From NCBI GenBank assembly GCA_016718845.1, contig JADKCK010000007.1, forward strand, positions 89,632 through 153,631: 64,000 bases of DNA. The letters are read 5' to 3'. Both the position numbers and the translations under genes were made by a program. A model generated the notes under the pieces. It did no database searches and was not told the DNA's origin. It saw only the letters and a list, made by a program, of their open reading frames with translations. Source of the stretch: Sphingobacteriales bacterium. GTDB lineage: Bacteria; Bacteroidota; Bacteroidia; Chitinophagales; UBA2359. Every line of letters begins with the position of its first letter. Within the stretch, counting starts at the first letter, position 1. Of this stretch, positions 9,654 to 18,773 are shown one piece after another.

Positions 9654-10394
9654 ATGCTACGAAACAAAAAAGTGGTGGTAGTTATGCCCGCCTATAATGC
9701 CGAAAAAACACTAGAACAAACCTATCGCGAAATTGATTTTTCGATAGTAGACGAAGTTATTTTGGTAGACGATGCCAGCAAAGACAACACCAGCGCAGTA
9801 GCCCTACAATTGGGCATACAGCATGTTATAAAGCACGACAGCAACAAAGGTTATGGCGGCAACCAAAAAACATGCTACAACAAAGCCCTCGAAATAGGCG
9901 CCGATATTGTAATTATGCTACACCCCGATTACCAATATACCCCCCTACTTATCCCCTCGATAGCCCATATTATAGCCGCCGATTTATACCCCGTTGTGTT
10001 AGGCTCGCGGATATTGGGCGGCGGTGCTTTGCGTGGTGGTATGCCTATGTACAAATACATTGCCAATAGATTTTTAACCTATAGCCAAAATATACTCATT
10101 GGGCAAAAACTATCCGAGTACCACACGGGCTACCGTGCCTTTTCGCGGACAGTACTCGAAAGCATTAACTATCAAACCAACTCCGACGATTTTATTTTCG
10201 ACAACCAAATGCTGTCGCAAATATTTTATGCCGGATTTGAAATTGCCGAAATTACCTGCCCCACCAAATACTTCGAAGAGGCATCGTCTATCAACTTTAA
10301 TCGGAGCGTGAAATATGGCTTGGGTGTGTTAAAAGTATCAGTCACCCACTTTTTACAACGCATGGGTATAGTTAAAAACCCTATGTACAGATAA
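9654..10394 (+). CDS. GT2 family glycosyltransferase, polyprenyl-phosphate mannose/glucose synthase-like
   Basis: This 246-aa single-domain GT-A enzyme has the N-terminal nucleotide-sugar motif VVVVMPAYNAEKTLEQT, DEVILVDDASKDNT (~34-47), NKGYGGNQK and the DxD-like IVIMLHPDYQY. YHTGYRAFSR and the DDFIFDNQ acceptor region follow. No membrane segment is present, as in soluble DPM1-type enzymes. It lies 178 bp downstream of the TMTC-like gene on the same strand and may make the lipid-linked sugar that enzyme uses. The exact sugar cannot be read from sequence. Confidence 0.82.
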   Translation: MLRNKKVVVVMPAYNAEKTLEQTYREIDFSIVDEVILVDDASKDNTSAVALQLGIQHVIKHDSNKGYGGNQKTCYNKALEIGADIVIMLHPDYQYTPLLIPSIAHIIAADLYPVVLGSRILGGGALRGGMPMYKYIANRFLTYSQNILIGQKLSEYHTGYRAFSRTVLESINYQTNSDDFIFDNQMLSQIFYAGFEIAEITCPTKYFEEASSINFNRSVKYGLGVLKVSVTHFLQRMGIVKNPMYR

Positions 10395-10443
10395 CAAAAC
10401 GCCAAAGCGTACAAATTTTGTAAAAATTGTTTGTGCGCTTTTT

Positions 10444-10475
10444 TTTGATAGTTTAAAATACTTGCAATAACTTTG
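10444..10475 (+). promoter_or_regulatory. Strong Bacteroidota promoter (TTTG-N20-TAACTTTG)
   Basis: TTTG at 10444-10447 and TAACTTTG at 10468-10475 are 20 bp apart, close to the -33/-7 consensus. The next annotated start is more than 400 bp downstream, but a terminator-like hairpin lies at 10720-10755, so this may drive a short non-coding transcript. Confidence 0.55.
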
Positions 10476-10481
10476 CATCTA

Positions 10482-10755
10482 TGTAAATAAAAAATACACT
10501 ATTGTTATTACAAAAAATACATTACAAATCCACAAAACAAATAAAAGCAATCCCAAATAACAAAATATTGGAAGTCTGTTATATTGGCTCGTATGTTTGC
10601 GCTCATGTTGTGGTTAAATTGGCAGCTAAGCAACATCAAAACAGCTATGGTTTACAGATACCCTAATCAACTAATCCACAAATGGCATAGCCAACCACAA
10701 ATTAAATAAAACGCACCACAAAAGTCAGCGAATTACTATGATTTGCTGGCTTTTT
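10482..10755 (+). ncRNA. Candidate small RNA (promoter-to-terminator unit)
   Basis: A transcript of ~270 nt is predicted between the promoter at 10444-10475 and the hairpin at 10720-10755. The interval has no convincing gene. The longest plus-strand reading is 38 codons from the ATG at 10592, with a coding look too weak to call. I recognise no Rfam family. The region could instead be the leader of fadH (start 10889) with an attenuator. Confidence 0.3.
10720..10755 (+). terminator. Rho-independent-like hairpin
   Basis: The arms AAAAGTCAGCGAAT (10720-10733) and GATTTGCTGGCTTTT (10740-10754) pair with two mismatches and end in a T run. It lies between the promoter at 10.45 kb and fadH. Confidence 0.5.
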
Positions 10756-10888
10756 GAACAATTATAAAACACGATATATTTTATAAGAGCTGTTTATTTT
10801 TTCATACTCTTTCAATATTTTTTAGCAGCAATTTACTAAATAGTTAAAACTTTTATTTACTTGTTAATAAATTATAAAATCAATTTTC

Positions 10889-12908
10889 ATGTCTGCATAT
10901 CCGCATCTTTTACAACCGCTTGATTTAGGATTTACCACATTAAAAAACCGTGTATTGATGGGTTCGATGCACACAGGTTTGGAAGAACATAAAAATGGCT
11001 TTGAACGCTTGGCAGCCTTTTATGCCGAAAGAGCACGTGGTGGCGTAGGTTTGATAGTAACAGGCGGCATTGCTCCTGATTTTTTTGGAACGGTAATGCC
11101 CAAAGCAGCACGCATGACCAATCAATCACATGTAAAAAAACACAAATTAATTACCGAAGCTGTTCATAATGAAGGAGGTAAAATTTGTATGCAAATCTTA
11201 CATGCAGGTCGTTATGCGTATCAACCTTGGAGTGTTGCACCGAGTGCCATAAAATCGCCTATCACGCCGTTTAAACCTTTTGCCTTGCCATCGTGGGGGG
11301 TAGTAAAAACCATTAATAATTATATTTCGGCAGCAGTTTTGGCACAAGAGGCGGGTTACGATGGCGTAGAAGTGATGGGGTCGGAAGGATATTTGATAAA
11401 CCAATTTATTACTGCACGCACCAATAAACGAACAGATAAATGGGGCGGCAGCTTTGAAAACCGCATTCAGTTTCCACTAAGTATTGTACGCGGCATTCGA
11501 GAAAAGGTGGGCAAAAATTTTATCATCATTTATCGCCTTTCGATGCTTGATTTGGTGGACGAAGGCAGCACTTGGGAAGAAGTTGAGTATTTGGCAAAAG
11601 AAATTGAAAAAGCAGGCGCAAGCATCATCAATACAGGCATTGGCTGGCACGAAGCACGTGTACCAACTATTGCAACGTCGGTGCCTCGTGGTGGTTTTGC
11701 TTGGGTAACAAAACGCTTGATGGGAAAGGTGAAAATTCCTTTAATCACCACAAATCGTATCAATATGCCCGATGTAGCAGATAAAATTATCGCCGACGGC
11801 TGTGCTGATATGGTTTCGATGGCACGCCCTTTTTTGGCTGATGCCGATTTTGTGGCAAAAGCAGCCGCAAACAAAGCCGATGAAATCAATACCTGTATTG
11901 GGTGCAATCAAGCCTGCCTCGACCATACTTTTCAGATGAAAACAGCCAGTTGCTTGGTTAATCCACGAGCTTGTCACGAAACCATTTGGCAATATTTACC
12001 CACGCAAAAAAGAAAAAAATAGCCGTTGTAGGCGCAGGTCCCGCAGGTTTAGCCACCGCTACCATTGCGGCAAAACGTGGGCACGAGGTGCATCTTTACG
12101 ATGCCTCGTCCGAAATTGGCGGACAATTTAATATGGCGAAACAAATACCTGGCAAAGAAGAATTTTACGAAACCATTCGTTATTTCAATAAACAAATTCA
12201 ACTAACAGGCGTTCAGTTACACCTAAACACCTTTGTAGATGCCGATTTTTGAAAAAGGGTAACTTCGATGAAGTTATTTTGGCAACAGGGGTTATTCCAC
12301 GAAAACCTCAAATCGAAGGTATTAACCACCCTTCTGTACTGTCGTACCTTGAGGTTTTGAGGGACAAAAAAACGGTTGGTCAACGAGTGGCTTTGATTGG
12401 TGCTGGTGGCATTGGGTTTGATGTGGCAGAATATTTGGCACACGAAGGTCAATCTACAAGCCTTGATACGCAAGCTTTTATGCGCGAATGGGGCGTTGAT
12501 ATGACTTATCAAAAAGGCGGGGCATTAACCAAACCACAGCCGCAACCATCGCCCCGTACAATTTATTTGCTGCAAAGAACAATAGGCAAAATCGGTGGAA
12601 AATTGGGTAAAACTACAGGCTGGATTCACCGAAGTAGTTTGAAAATGAAAAAGGTGGAAAGCATTGCCGGCGTAACTTACGAAAAAATTGACAACAAAGG
12701 TTTGCATATCAAAATAGATGGTACTTATCGGTTGTTAGAAGTAGATAATGTGGTGATATGTGCTGGTCAAGAACCATTGAATGTGTTATTAGAACCCCTT
12801 CGTCAGGCAGGAATTTCTACACATATCATCGGGGGCGCTTTCGAGGCTTTAGAATTAGATGCCAAAAAAGCTATTGAACAAGGCTCAAAATTGGCTGCAT
12901 CTATTTAA
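10889..12908 (+). pseudogene. fadH: NADPH-dependent 2,4-dienoyl-CoA reductase (FadH), read through two frameshifts
   Basis: Three consecutive readings (10889-12022, from ~12003, and from 12249 to 12908) join into one full-length (~672 aa) FadH. The first holds the old-yellow-enzyme TIM barrel with active-site NTGIGWHEARVPT and the 4Fe-4S cysteines CIGCNQAC...CLVNPRAC. The second starts IAVVGAGPAGLA (FAD) with GGQFNMAKQIPGKEEFYET. The third holds VALIGAGGIGFDVAEYL (NADPH) and GKTTGWIHR. The first break is in the A-rich tract 12006-12019 (one A missing). The second is in the T5 run at 12246-12250 (one T missing restores DADFLKKGNF). Both are homopolymer changes, so the gene is probably intact in the cell. 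It removes 2,4-double bases... more exactly, reduces 2,4-dienoyl-CoA in beta-oxidation of unsaturated fatty acids; the next gene supplies its substrate. Confidence 0.9.
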
Positions 12909-12952
12909 TACATTGCAAGTATAAATCTTATAAGTAATTTAATAATTTAAAA

Positions 12953-13768
12953 ATGAATTTAAAATACTTTAAATTTTCTGTCGAAAATAATGTGGCACAT
13001 TTAGCCATAAACCGACCCGAAAAAGCCAATTCGTTGCATAAAGAAGCATGGGAAGAATTGCGCGAAGCCTTACGGATGTGCGATAAAACGCCCGAAGTAC
13101 GGGTGGTTATTTTGTCGGGCAATGGCGACAAAATATTTTGCGCAGGCATTGATTTGACGATGTTAATGTCAACACAAGACCTTGTACAAGACGACTGCGA
13201 AGGGCGCAAAAGAGAGAAATTTTTGCACTTTTTACTTGATTTCCAAGACATCTTGAACACTTTTGAGAAAATATCGAAGCCCGTTTTATCTGCCATACAT
13301 GGCGGTTGCATTGGTGGTGGCTTGGATATTGTGTGCGCAACAGATATGCGTTATTGCACGGCAGATGCTTATTTTTGTGTCAAAGAAATTGATTTGGGTA
13401 TGGTTGCCGATTTAGGAACGTTACAACGTTTACCCAAACTTATTTCCGAAGGCTTAACTCGCGAATTAGCCTATACCGGTCGAAAATTATTGGCTACAGA
13501 AGCTGAAAAATGTGGCTTAGTAAACCAGGTTTTTGACAATAAAGAAACCATGCTTGCAGAAGTGACCAAAATTGCAACATTAATTGCATCAAAATCACCT
13601 TTATCTATTCGTGGCACAAAGCGCAATTTGCTGTTTGCCCGCGACCATTCTGTAACAGAAAGCCTCGAATATATGGCAAATTGGAATGCTGCTATGTTTT
13701 ATTCTAGTGATTTGATGGCAGCTTTTCAGGCAAGTATAACAAAAGAAACACCTAAATTTAAGAATTGA
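12953..13768 (+). CDS. Delta(3,5)-delta(2,4)-dienoyl-CoA isomerase (ECH1-like crotonase)
   Basis: This 271-aa crotonase-fold protein has the oxyanion-hole segments NGDKIFCAGIDL and HGGCIGGGLDIV. ECH1-specific features are VKEIDLGMVADLGTLQRLPK (acidic catalytic residues) and, near the C-terminus, RDHSVTESLEYMANWN. These match eukaryotic and bacterial dienoyl-CoA isomerases more closely than plain enoyl-CoA hydratases. The enzyme converts 3,5-dienoyl-CoA to 2,4-dienoyl-CoA, the substrate of FadH encoded 44 bp upstream, so the two likely form an operon for odd-position unsaturated fatty acids. Confidence 0.87.
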   Translation: MNLKYFKFSVENNVAHLAINRPEKANSLHKEAWEELREALRMCDKTPEVRVVILSGNGDKIFCAGIDLTMLMSTQDLVQDDCEGRKREKFLHFLLDFQDILNTFEKISKPVLSAIHGGCIGGGLDIVCATDMRYCTADAYFCVKEIDLGMVADLGTLQRLPKLISEGLTRELAYTGRKLLATEAEKCGLVNQVFDNKETMLAEVTKIATLIASKSPLSIRGTKRNLLFARDHSVTESLEYMANWNAAMFYSSDLMAAFQASITKETPKFKN

Positions 13769-13795
13769 ACAATCGTTTAAACAAATTAAAAAAAT

Positions 13796-14038
13796 ATGGC
13801 GTATTTTACAGAGTCACAAGCTCGACTTTTTTCCAATGTTGCAGTGTCGGTAAGCATGACCGTTGTAATGGCAGGTGGTATGTCACTCATACATTCGGGC
13901 TATTGTGATGGCTTTTTCAAAATTTGGGCGAAAGATATTATAGTTGGTTGCCCCATTTCTATTCCTACTGGCTTATTAATTGTTCCTATTATATCAAAAT
14001 GGGTAGACCGCCACACTGACAATAAAAACATCCGTTAG
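13796..14038 (+). CDS. Small membrane protein, DUF2798 family
   Basis: This 80-aa protein has two predicted membrane helices (FSNVAVSVSMTVVMAGGMSL and IIVGCPISIPTGLLIVPII) with the polar RHTDNK tail typical of DUF2798. It starts 27 bp after the isomerase stop and ends before a strong terminator, so it is the last gene of the fadH operon. The family has no established function. Confidence 0.75.
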   Translation: MAYFTESQARLFSNVAVSVSMTVVMAGGMSLIHSGYCDGFFKIWAKDIIVGCPISIPTGLLIVPIISKWVDRHTDNKNIR

Positions 14039-14117
14039 TTACAGCCTAAAACCTAAACACAATGCTCTGCAAGCTACTGCTTTAGCAATACACCAATAAA
14101 TTACTACCCTTGTAAAT

Positions 14118-14158
14118 AAAAAACGCATAAATAGTTTCAATAACTATTTATGCGTTTT
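14118..14158. terminator. Bidirectional terminator between convergent genes
   Basis: AAAACGCATAAATAGTT (to 14136) pairs perfectly with 14142-14158, with A and T runs on the two sides. It serves the fadH operon on the plus strand and the barrel-protein gene on the minus strand. Confidence 0.85.
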
Positions 14159-14169
14159 CTTATTTATAT

Positions 14170-15861
14170 TTACAATAACAACTCTTTTCTATTAATATTT
14201 AGCCTTACGCCACCGCCAAAATAATGGGTGGTTTGTGGGAAAAATGTTGTGATTTTAGAGATTTGGGTGCGGTAGGTATAGCTTAGGTCAAACCACAAAC
14301 CGTGTTTGTACATATAGCTAAACGATAGGTCGGCGAGCAAAGTATTGGCTTTTATGCCTTGTAGTAGTTTGTTGTTATAGTCTTGTTGATGGGTGGTATT
14401 GAGCAAAAAAATGTTGCTTCCCCAGTTAGTGGTGTCACTGTCTAAACCTTGTTGGGCATACATAAGGTTAAGTTTTAGCAGGGCATTTCGTTTAAAACGA
14501 TACTGTATTACGTTTAATAACTCGCTAAAATTAGCCCCAAGTGGGTGTGCCAATGGTTGGTTATAGTGCGTAAAGTTACCTGCTGTAGTGGCGTGTGCAT
14601 AGGTGTAAGGCATCACCGAGTTGTACTCTATCTGCCAATCGAGGTTGCTTATGCCTGCTACATTTATGTATTTTAAGCCCAACTGATACCCATATTTGTT
14701 AGCCCACCAGCCAGTATTGTTTTTTAGCTCGCCAAAATTAAACTCGTCTAACACAAATTGCCCGTAAAACGAAAAACGGCGCAAAAAGTTGGCTTTCCAA
14801 TCGGCGGCAAGCATTACATTGTCGGGGCTGCCTAAGTGATACTCAACGGCTCGGTAAAAAATAACGGGGTTTAGGTACTGCAACTCAAAACCATTGGTGC
14901 GCCCAAAGGTAACGGTTTCGGTTAAGCCAATGTTTAGCCATTTGTTTACATTAAACGATAGGTGATGAATGGCTGCATATTTTTTGGTCAATAAACTGTC
15001 GTTTGCCTGCGAAAACTGGTCGGTTAGTTCCATAAATAGGTTTTGGTAGTGCAGTTTCCAGACTTGGGTTTGCAGGCGCAAAAATAGGTAGCTGTTCGAT
15101 TGGTCGGACAGGACGAGGGAGCGAACACCATTGCCAATAAAGTTTTTATCGTGCCCAAAACTTAGGCGTATACGTTCTATGGGTTGAAAAGTAATGTAGC
15201 CGCGTGCGCCAAAATAGTCGGAGCCGCGAGCAAATAAACTGTCGCCAACGGTGCTGTTAAAGTCTTTAAAACGTCCTTCGCCCGGCACGGCATTGTTTGG
15301 TATCACTTTGTTTTGGGCGTAGCTGGGGTAGCTCGATTGGTTTTCGGTTAGTTGGGCATAAAATCCTAATCGCTCGCTTATCATACCGCGTGCCTCTATG
15401 CCTCGGGTGTTTACATACCGCAAGCCTTTGGTGTTTGGCTCGGCGCCCAACTCAAAACGTAAAACGGGGCTAATTTTTAGCATAAAATCGTCGTAGTCCT
15501 GAATGTGTATTAGGTCGGAGCGGTATTTGTAAAAGTGTTTTAAGATGGGTTTTTTAGAGGGGATAAGTCCGTAGTCGCTCCATTCGCTGCTGTTTTGGTA
15601 TACATAGTATTGGTTAAAACGGTCGAGGGTTTTAAAGCCTGCTTCGAGGGCATCGTCGGCGGTTTCGGCAGCCATTACTGCCGATAAGCGGGTATAAGGT
15701 TTGGCAGAGGTGTGGATGTAATCGTTTAGTTGAGCCGATTTTATTTCGATACGGTCAAGGGTGTGATACTCTATGTTTTGCAGAGGCAAAAACGAGCTTT
15801 GTGCGTAAGTGGGTAGGGCGATGAAAAAGAGGATAATAGATGCCAAAAATAGTTTTTTCAT
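14170..15861 (-). CDS. Outer-membrane beta-barrel protein, capsule-assembly Wzi-like
   Basis: I start at ATG 15861 (MKKLFLASIILFFIALPTYAQ), a standard signal peptide; the open frame reaches 16023 but the extra 54 codons enter the G/C artefact and look non-coding. The mature ~540 residues contain alternating beta-strands and Wzi-family segments (RGIEARGMISERLGFYAQLTE, DYFGARGYITF, SFGHDKNFIGNGVRSL, LQYLNPVIFYR). The tail is aromatic, as in barrel proteins. Wzi-like proteins of Bacteroidota sit in the outer membrane and are linked to surface polysaccharide; the role here is inferred. Confidence 0.75.
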   Translation of the reverse strand: MKKLFLASIILFFIALPTYAQSSFLPLQNIEYHTLDRIEIKSAQLNDYIHTSAKPYTRLSAVMAAETADDALEAGFKTLDRFNQYYVYQNSSEWSDYGLIPSKKPILKHFYKYRSDLIHIQDYDDFMLKISPVLRFELGAEPNTKGLRYVNTRGIEARGMISERLGFYAQLTENQSSYPSYAQNKVIPNNAVPGEGRFKDFNSTVGDSLFARGSDYFGARGYITFQPIERIRLSFGHDKNFIGNGVRSLVLSDQSNSYLFLRLQTQVWKLHYQNLFMELTDQFSQANDSLLTKKYAAIHHLSFNVNKWLNIGLTETVTFGRTNGFELQYLNPVIFYRAVEYHLGSPDNVMLAADWKANFLRRFSFYGQFVLDEFNFGELKNNTGWWANKYGYQLGLKYINVAGISNLDWQIEYNSVMPYTYAHATTAGNFTHYNQPLAHPLGANFSELLNVIQYRFKRNALLKLNLMYAQQGLDSDTTNWGSNIFLLNTTHQQDYNNKLLQGIKANTLLADLSFSYMYKHGLWFDLSYTYRTQISKITTFFPQTTHYFGGGVRLNINRKELLL

Positions 15862-16237
15862 TTGGTTGAGTTTTATGGTTATGCCTGTTTTAAGGCGCAA
15901 ACTTGGCACTTTGTGGGTAGGCAAAAGGTGCAATAAGCACCGAACATGGAACTGCGCGAAGCAAATTGCATTTTGTATTTTGGTTTGGGCAAGATAAGGT
16001 CGCTTTCGTGCAAAGAGGGCCAAAGGGGGGGGGGGGGGGCCAAAAAAAGCCCCCCGCCAAAAACCGCCCCCCCCGGGGGGGGGGGGGGGGGTCTCGGGGG
16101 GGGGGGGGGGGGGCCCCCCCCAGCCTTTCCGCCCCCCCGGCCGCCCCCGGAGGCCCCCAACCGGGGGGGGAAACCTTGATTTGGTTTCGTAACTGATTTT
16201 TATCTACAATTGTAAATTGCACCCAAACTATAAACAC
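15862..16237. other. Intergenic region with a 146-bp G/C homopolymer tract
   Basis: Bases 16025-16170 consist almost only of long G and C runs (up to ~19 G in a row) inside an AT-rich genome. Reading frames through it are low-complexity Gly/Pro and are not genes. It looks like an assembly or base-calling artefact, possibly a filled gap. Nothing else is recognised here. Confidence 0.7.
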
Positions 16238-16272
16238 AAAAGCAGCACATCGTGGTCTGTTGTGCTGCTTTT
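16238..16272 (-). terminator. Terminator of the two-SPOR-domain protein gene
   Basis: AAAAGCAGCACA (16238-16249) pairs perfectly with TGTGCTGCTTTT (16261-16272). It lies 20 bp beyond the stop of the minus-strand gene at 16292. Confidence 0.8.
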
Positions 16273-16291
16273 ATATTGCTGTACCATTAGT

Positions 16292-17896
16292 TTATTCGGT
16301 GATACCCAATTGTTGTTTTAGTATTTCTTGGTTGTTAATTTTTACATCAACAAAGCGTTTGTTTAGCCACACCTTGCCCACAAATTTGTTTGCTGTTTGG
16401 TAGCCTTTTTCGGGTTGGCTGTTTTCTTCGATAACATACGATAAAAAATCGAGTACGCCGTCGTTGTTTAGGTCTAATATCCAACTTTGGGTAATGCCCA
16501 TCATGCTTGGGGTACTCCATACTTGGCTTAGGTTTTCTTTGGTTACAAAGCGTTTTTGTTGTTCGTTGTAAACGTATAGGTCTATGAAATTATCGTTTTG
16601 GTATGTTTTTTTACCCGACCTAATTACATAGGCGCTGTGTTCGTTGTCTAGTTTAAATTTGTATAGCCCATACATATTCCAGTTTGGTTCTTTGGGTGTT
16701 TGGTTGGCTATATACCACAATGCGGGGTCAATTTTTTCGCCTTTTAGTTGTTGGTTTCGGGCAACATCTTCGGGTGTGTCGGTGGTGCTGGCGCTGATGG
16801 TTTCTTGGGTTGGGTCGTAGGCATCTACCTTAAACAGGTCAAATTCTACTTCGGCAAATATGCCATCGAATTTTTTGAAATCGGCGGCGGCTTTTGCGGT
16901 AGTGTTGGTGCCGTAGTTTTCGGGTTTGGGTGTAGTTTGTTCGGTATTAGTTGCTTTTTTGGCAGATGGGGCGGGTTGGGTAGGTGTGGTGTCTTTGGGT
17001 TTGGCGGGTGTAAATACGGCTTCGGGTTTGGGTTCGGGTGGTGCCATTGTTTTTTTAGCGGGCGATGCGGGTGTTGTGGTTTTCGATTGGTTTTTGAAGA
17101 TGCTTGCGGCTACCTCTGAGGTGATGGTGGCATATTTAAAGCCATTTTTTTTCACTACGTTTAGGTTTTCGGCTGCTTCGTCTTCTTCTTCGTATATACC
17201 AATCATTACGTGGTTTCGGGGGTTGGTAAACAAGTCGCCCAAACCGTTTAATGTGCCCAATCGTATGTCGCCTATTTGTTCAAACGAGCCTAAATCTATG
17301 GCATAGGCTTCCTTGTTGTTGGCAACAAGTTCTTCTTTGGGCGTTGTTTCGGTGTTAGTGGCTTTGTCCGACATGTTTTGTTCTTTAGCCTCAATTTCTT
17401 GGGTGGGTGGTGGTTGTATGGCTACTTTTGCTTCTTTTTTAGGGGGTTTGTCGGCTACTGTTTGTTCTTGGGCTGGGGGTGTTTCGGTTTCGGCAGGTTC
17501 GTTGGCGGCAAACCATTCTTCGGGGTTATCGCTCGAAAAAACTTTGGCAACATCAACGCCCAAAGGGGCATTTAGTGCTTGGGTGGTAAGGTAGGCGTTT
17601 TCGTAGCCTGCTTGGCGCACATTAGCAAGGGCGGCTTTTGCTTCGGTGGCATCTTTGTAGTAGCCCATCACTACCCTATAAATGCCGCTTGGGTCGTCCT
17701 CGATAAATAGTGTGCCAATGGTATCTAAACCTTTTACGTTTTTGGCGAAATTTATTTCTCGGTAAGCTGCAATTTGTAGTTTATAAACTCGTGGTGCAGG
17801 TGGGGCTTTTTTGGTCTGACCAAATACCGTGCTGTTAAATACTACTGAACATAGTAGCAGCAGCATTATTTGATATAAATAGGTAAATTTATTCAT
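16292..17896 (-). CDS. Secreted protein with two SPOR-like domains and a C-terminal globular domain
   Basis: This 534-aa protein has a signal peptide (LLLLCSVVFNSTVFGQ). SPOR-like domain 1 spans ~40-115 (YKLQIAAYREINFAKN...VVMGYYKDATEAKAALANVRQAGY). A Pro/Thr/Lys-rich linker follows. SPOR-like domain 2 spans ~195-265 (YAIDLGSFEQIGDIR...VMIGIYEEEDEAAENLNVVKKNGF). A second low-complexity linker leads to a unique C-terminal domain from ~340 (YGLYKFKLDNEHSAYVIRSG, SWILDLNNDGVLDFLSYV; DxNNDGxxD resembles a calcium loop). SPOR domains usually bind denuded peptidoglycan. The neighbouring minus-strand gene has the same SPOR pairing. Confidence 0.75.
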   Translation of the reverse strand: MNKFTYLYQIMLLLLCSVVFNSTVFGQTKKAPPAPRVYKLQIAAYREINFAKNVKGLDTIGTLFIEDDPSGIYRVVMGYYKDATEAKAALANVRQAGYENAYLTTQALNAPLGVDVAKVFSSDNPEEWFAANEPAETETPPAQEQTVADKPPKKEAKVAIQPPPTQEIEAKEQNMSDKATNTETTPKEELVANNKEAYAIDLGSFEQIGDIRLGTLNGLGDLFTNPRNHVMIGIYEEEDEAAENLNVVKKNGFKYATITSEVAASIFKNQSKTTTPASPAKKTMAPPEPKPEAVFTPAKPKDTTPTQPAPSAKKATNTEQTTPKPENYGTNTTAKAAADFKKFDGIFAEVEFDLFKVDAYDPTQETISASTTDTPEDVARNQQLKGEKIDPALWYIANQTPKEPNWNMYGLYKFKLDNEHSAYVIRSGKKTYQNDNFIDLYVYNEQQKRFVTKENLSQVWSTPSMMGITQSWILDLNNDGVLDFLSYVIEENSQPEKGYQTANKFVGKVWLNKRFVDVKINNQEILKQQLGITE

Positions 17897-18000
17897 TAGA
17901 TGGTTTGCAATTTTTGGGTTGATAAAAAATGTGCTTGTTTTAGCTTACAAGCCATTGGGCAACAAATTATTGAGCTGGTTTGTGTTTTTGTGTTGATAAG

Positions 18001-18688
18001 TTACTTATCATTTTTCTTTGGAGCATCTCTTTTACGAGGGAAAGCAGTGGCATAGCCGCGTTTTTTTACGGTTTCTAACACTTTATTTGCGGCATCGCGC
18101 CCGGTAAAAACGCCTAATGATACACGAAAGGCATCGCCATTTTTTTCGGAGTAAATAGTGCCTAAATCGGTTAGATTGCCATATTGGGTAAAGTCGGCAT
18201 CTTTAATTAAACCCAACTGAATGAGGTATTTGTCGGTATCGGCAGGTTTTTCGTCGGTGGGTTTTGCTTCGTCTTTGCCTTTTGGTGGTATCTGTTGGTT
18301 TGGTAGTGGTGCTGGCTTTGGCATCTAGCTTGCGTTTGGTGACAAAAGCATCGGGGTAGCCTGCTTTTTTTACATCTTCGAGGGCTTTGTTGGCAATTGC
18401 TTCGGTTTTGTAATCGCCAATAAGCACGCGCGTAAGTCCGTTGCCTGCATCTTCGGTAAATACGCTGCCTTTTTCGGGTTTTAGTGCTTCAAATTTTTTG
18501 AGGTCGGGCGATTTAAACGCACCTATTTTGATGCGATAAACCACATTGGCATCGGTAGCTGCGGTTTCGGTGGTGGCGGCGGCGGCGGGTTTTGTGGGTT
18601 TTGCCGCAGGTTTGGTTTGTGCTTGTATAGTTAGGTTACAACCCAAAGCTAATAAAAGAGCGATTAGGATAGGAAAAATTGGTTTCAT
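18001..18688 (-). pseudogene. Secreted protein with two SPOR-like domains, one frameshift
   Basis: The reading from 18688 gives a signal peptide (LIALLLALGCNLTIQAQ), SPOR-like domain 1 (YRIKIGAFKSPDLKKF...VLIGDYKTEAIANKALEDVKKAGY) and a Thr/Lys linker. After a one-base shift in the T4 run at 18280-18283 (one base fewer restores the frame) it continues to 18001 with SPOR-like domain 2 (YLIQLGLIKDADF...VSLGVFTGRDAANKVLETVKKRGY). Joined length is ~229 aa. The shift lies in a homopolymer between two intact domains, so sequencing error is likely. It sits upstream of the larger SPOR protein on the same strand. Confidence 0.75.
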
Positions 18689-18773
18689 ATTTTTTTATAA
18701 TAATGTGTTATGAATGGTATTTTGTTGATGATAAGAAAGTGATTGGTTTTATGCATTTGCTTTAAGTAAAAAG

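Noticed and set aside
15879..16237. Gly/Pro-rich ORFs through the G/C tract
   Set aside because: They are translations of homopolymer sequence, differ in every frame and are probably artefact.
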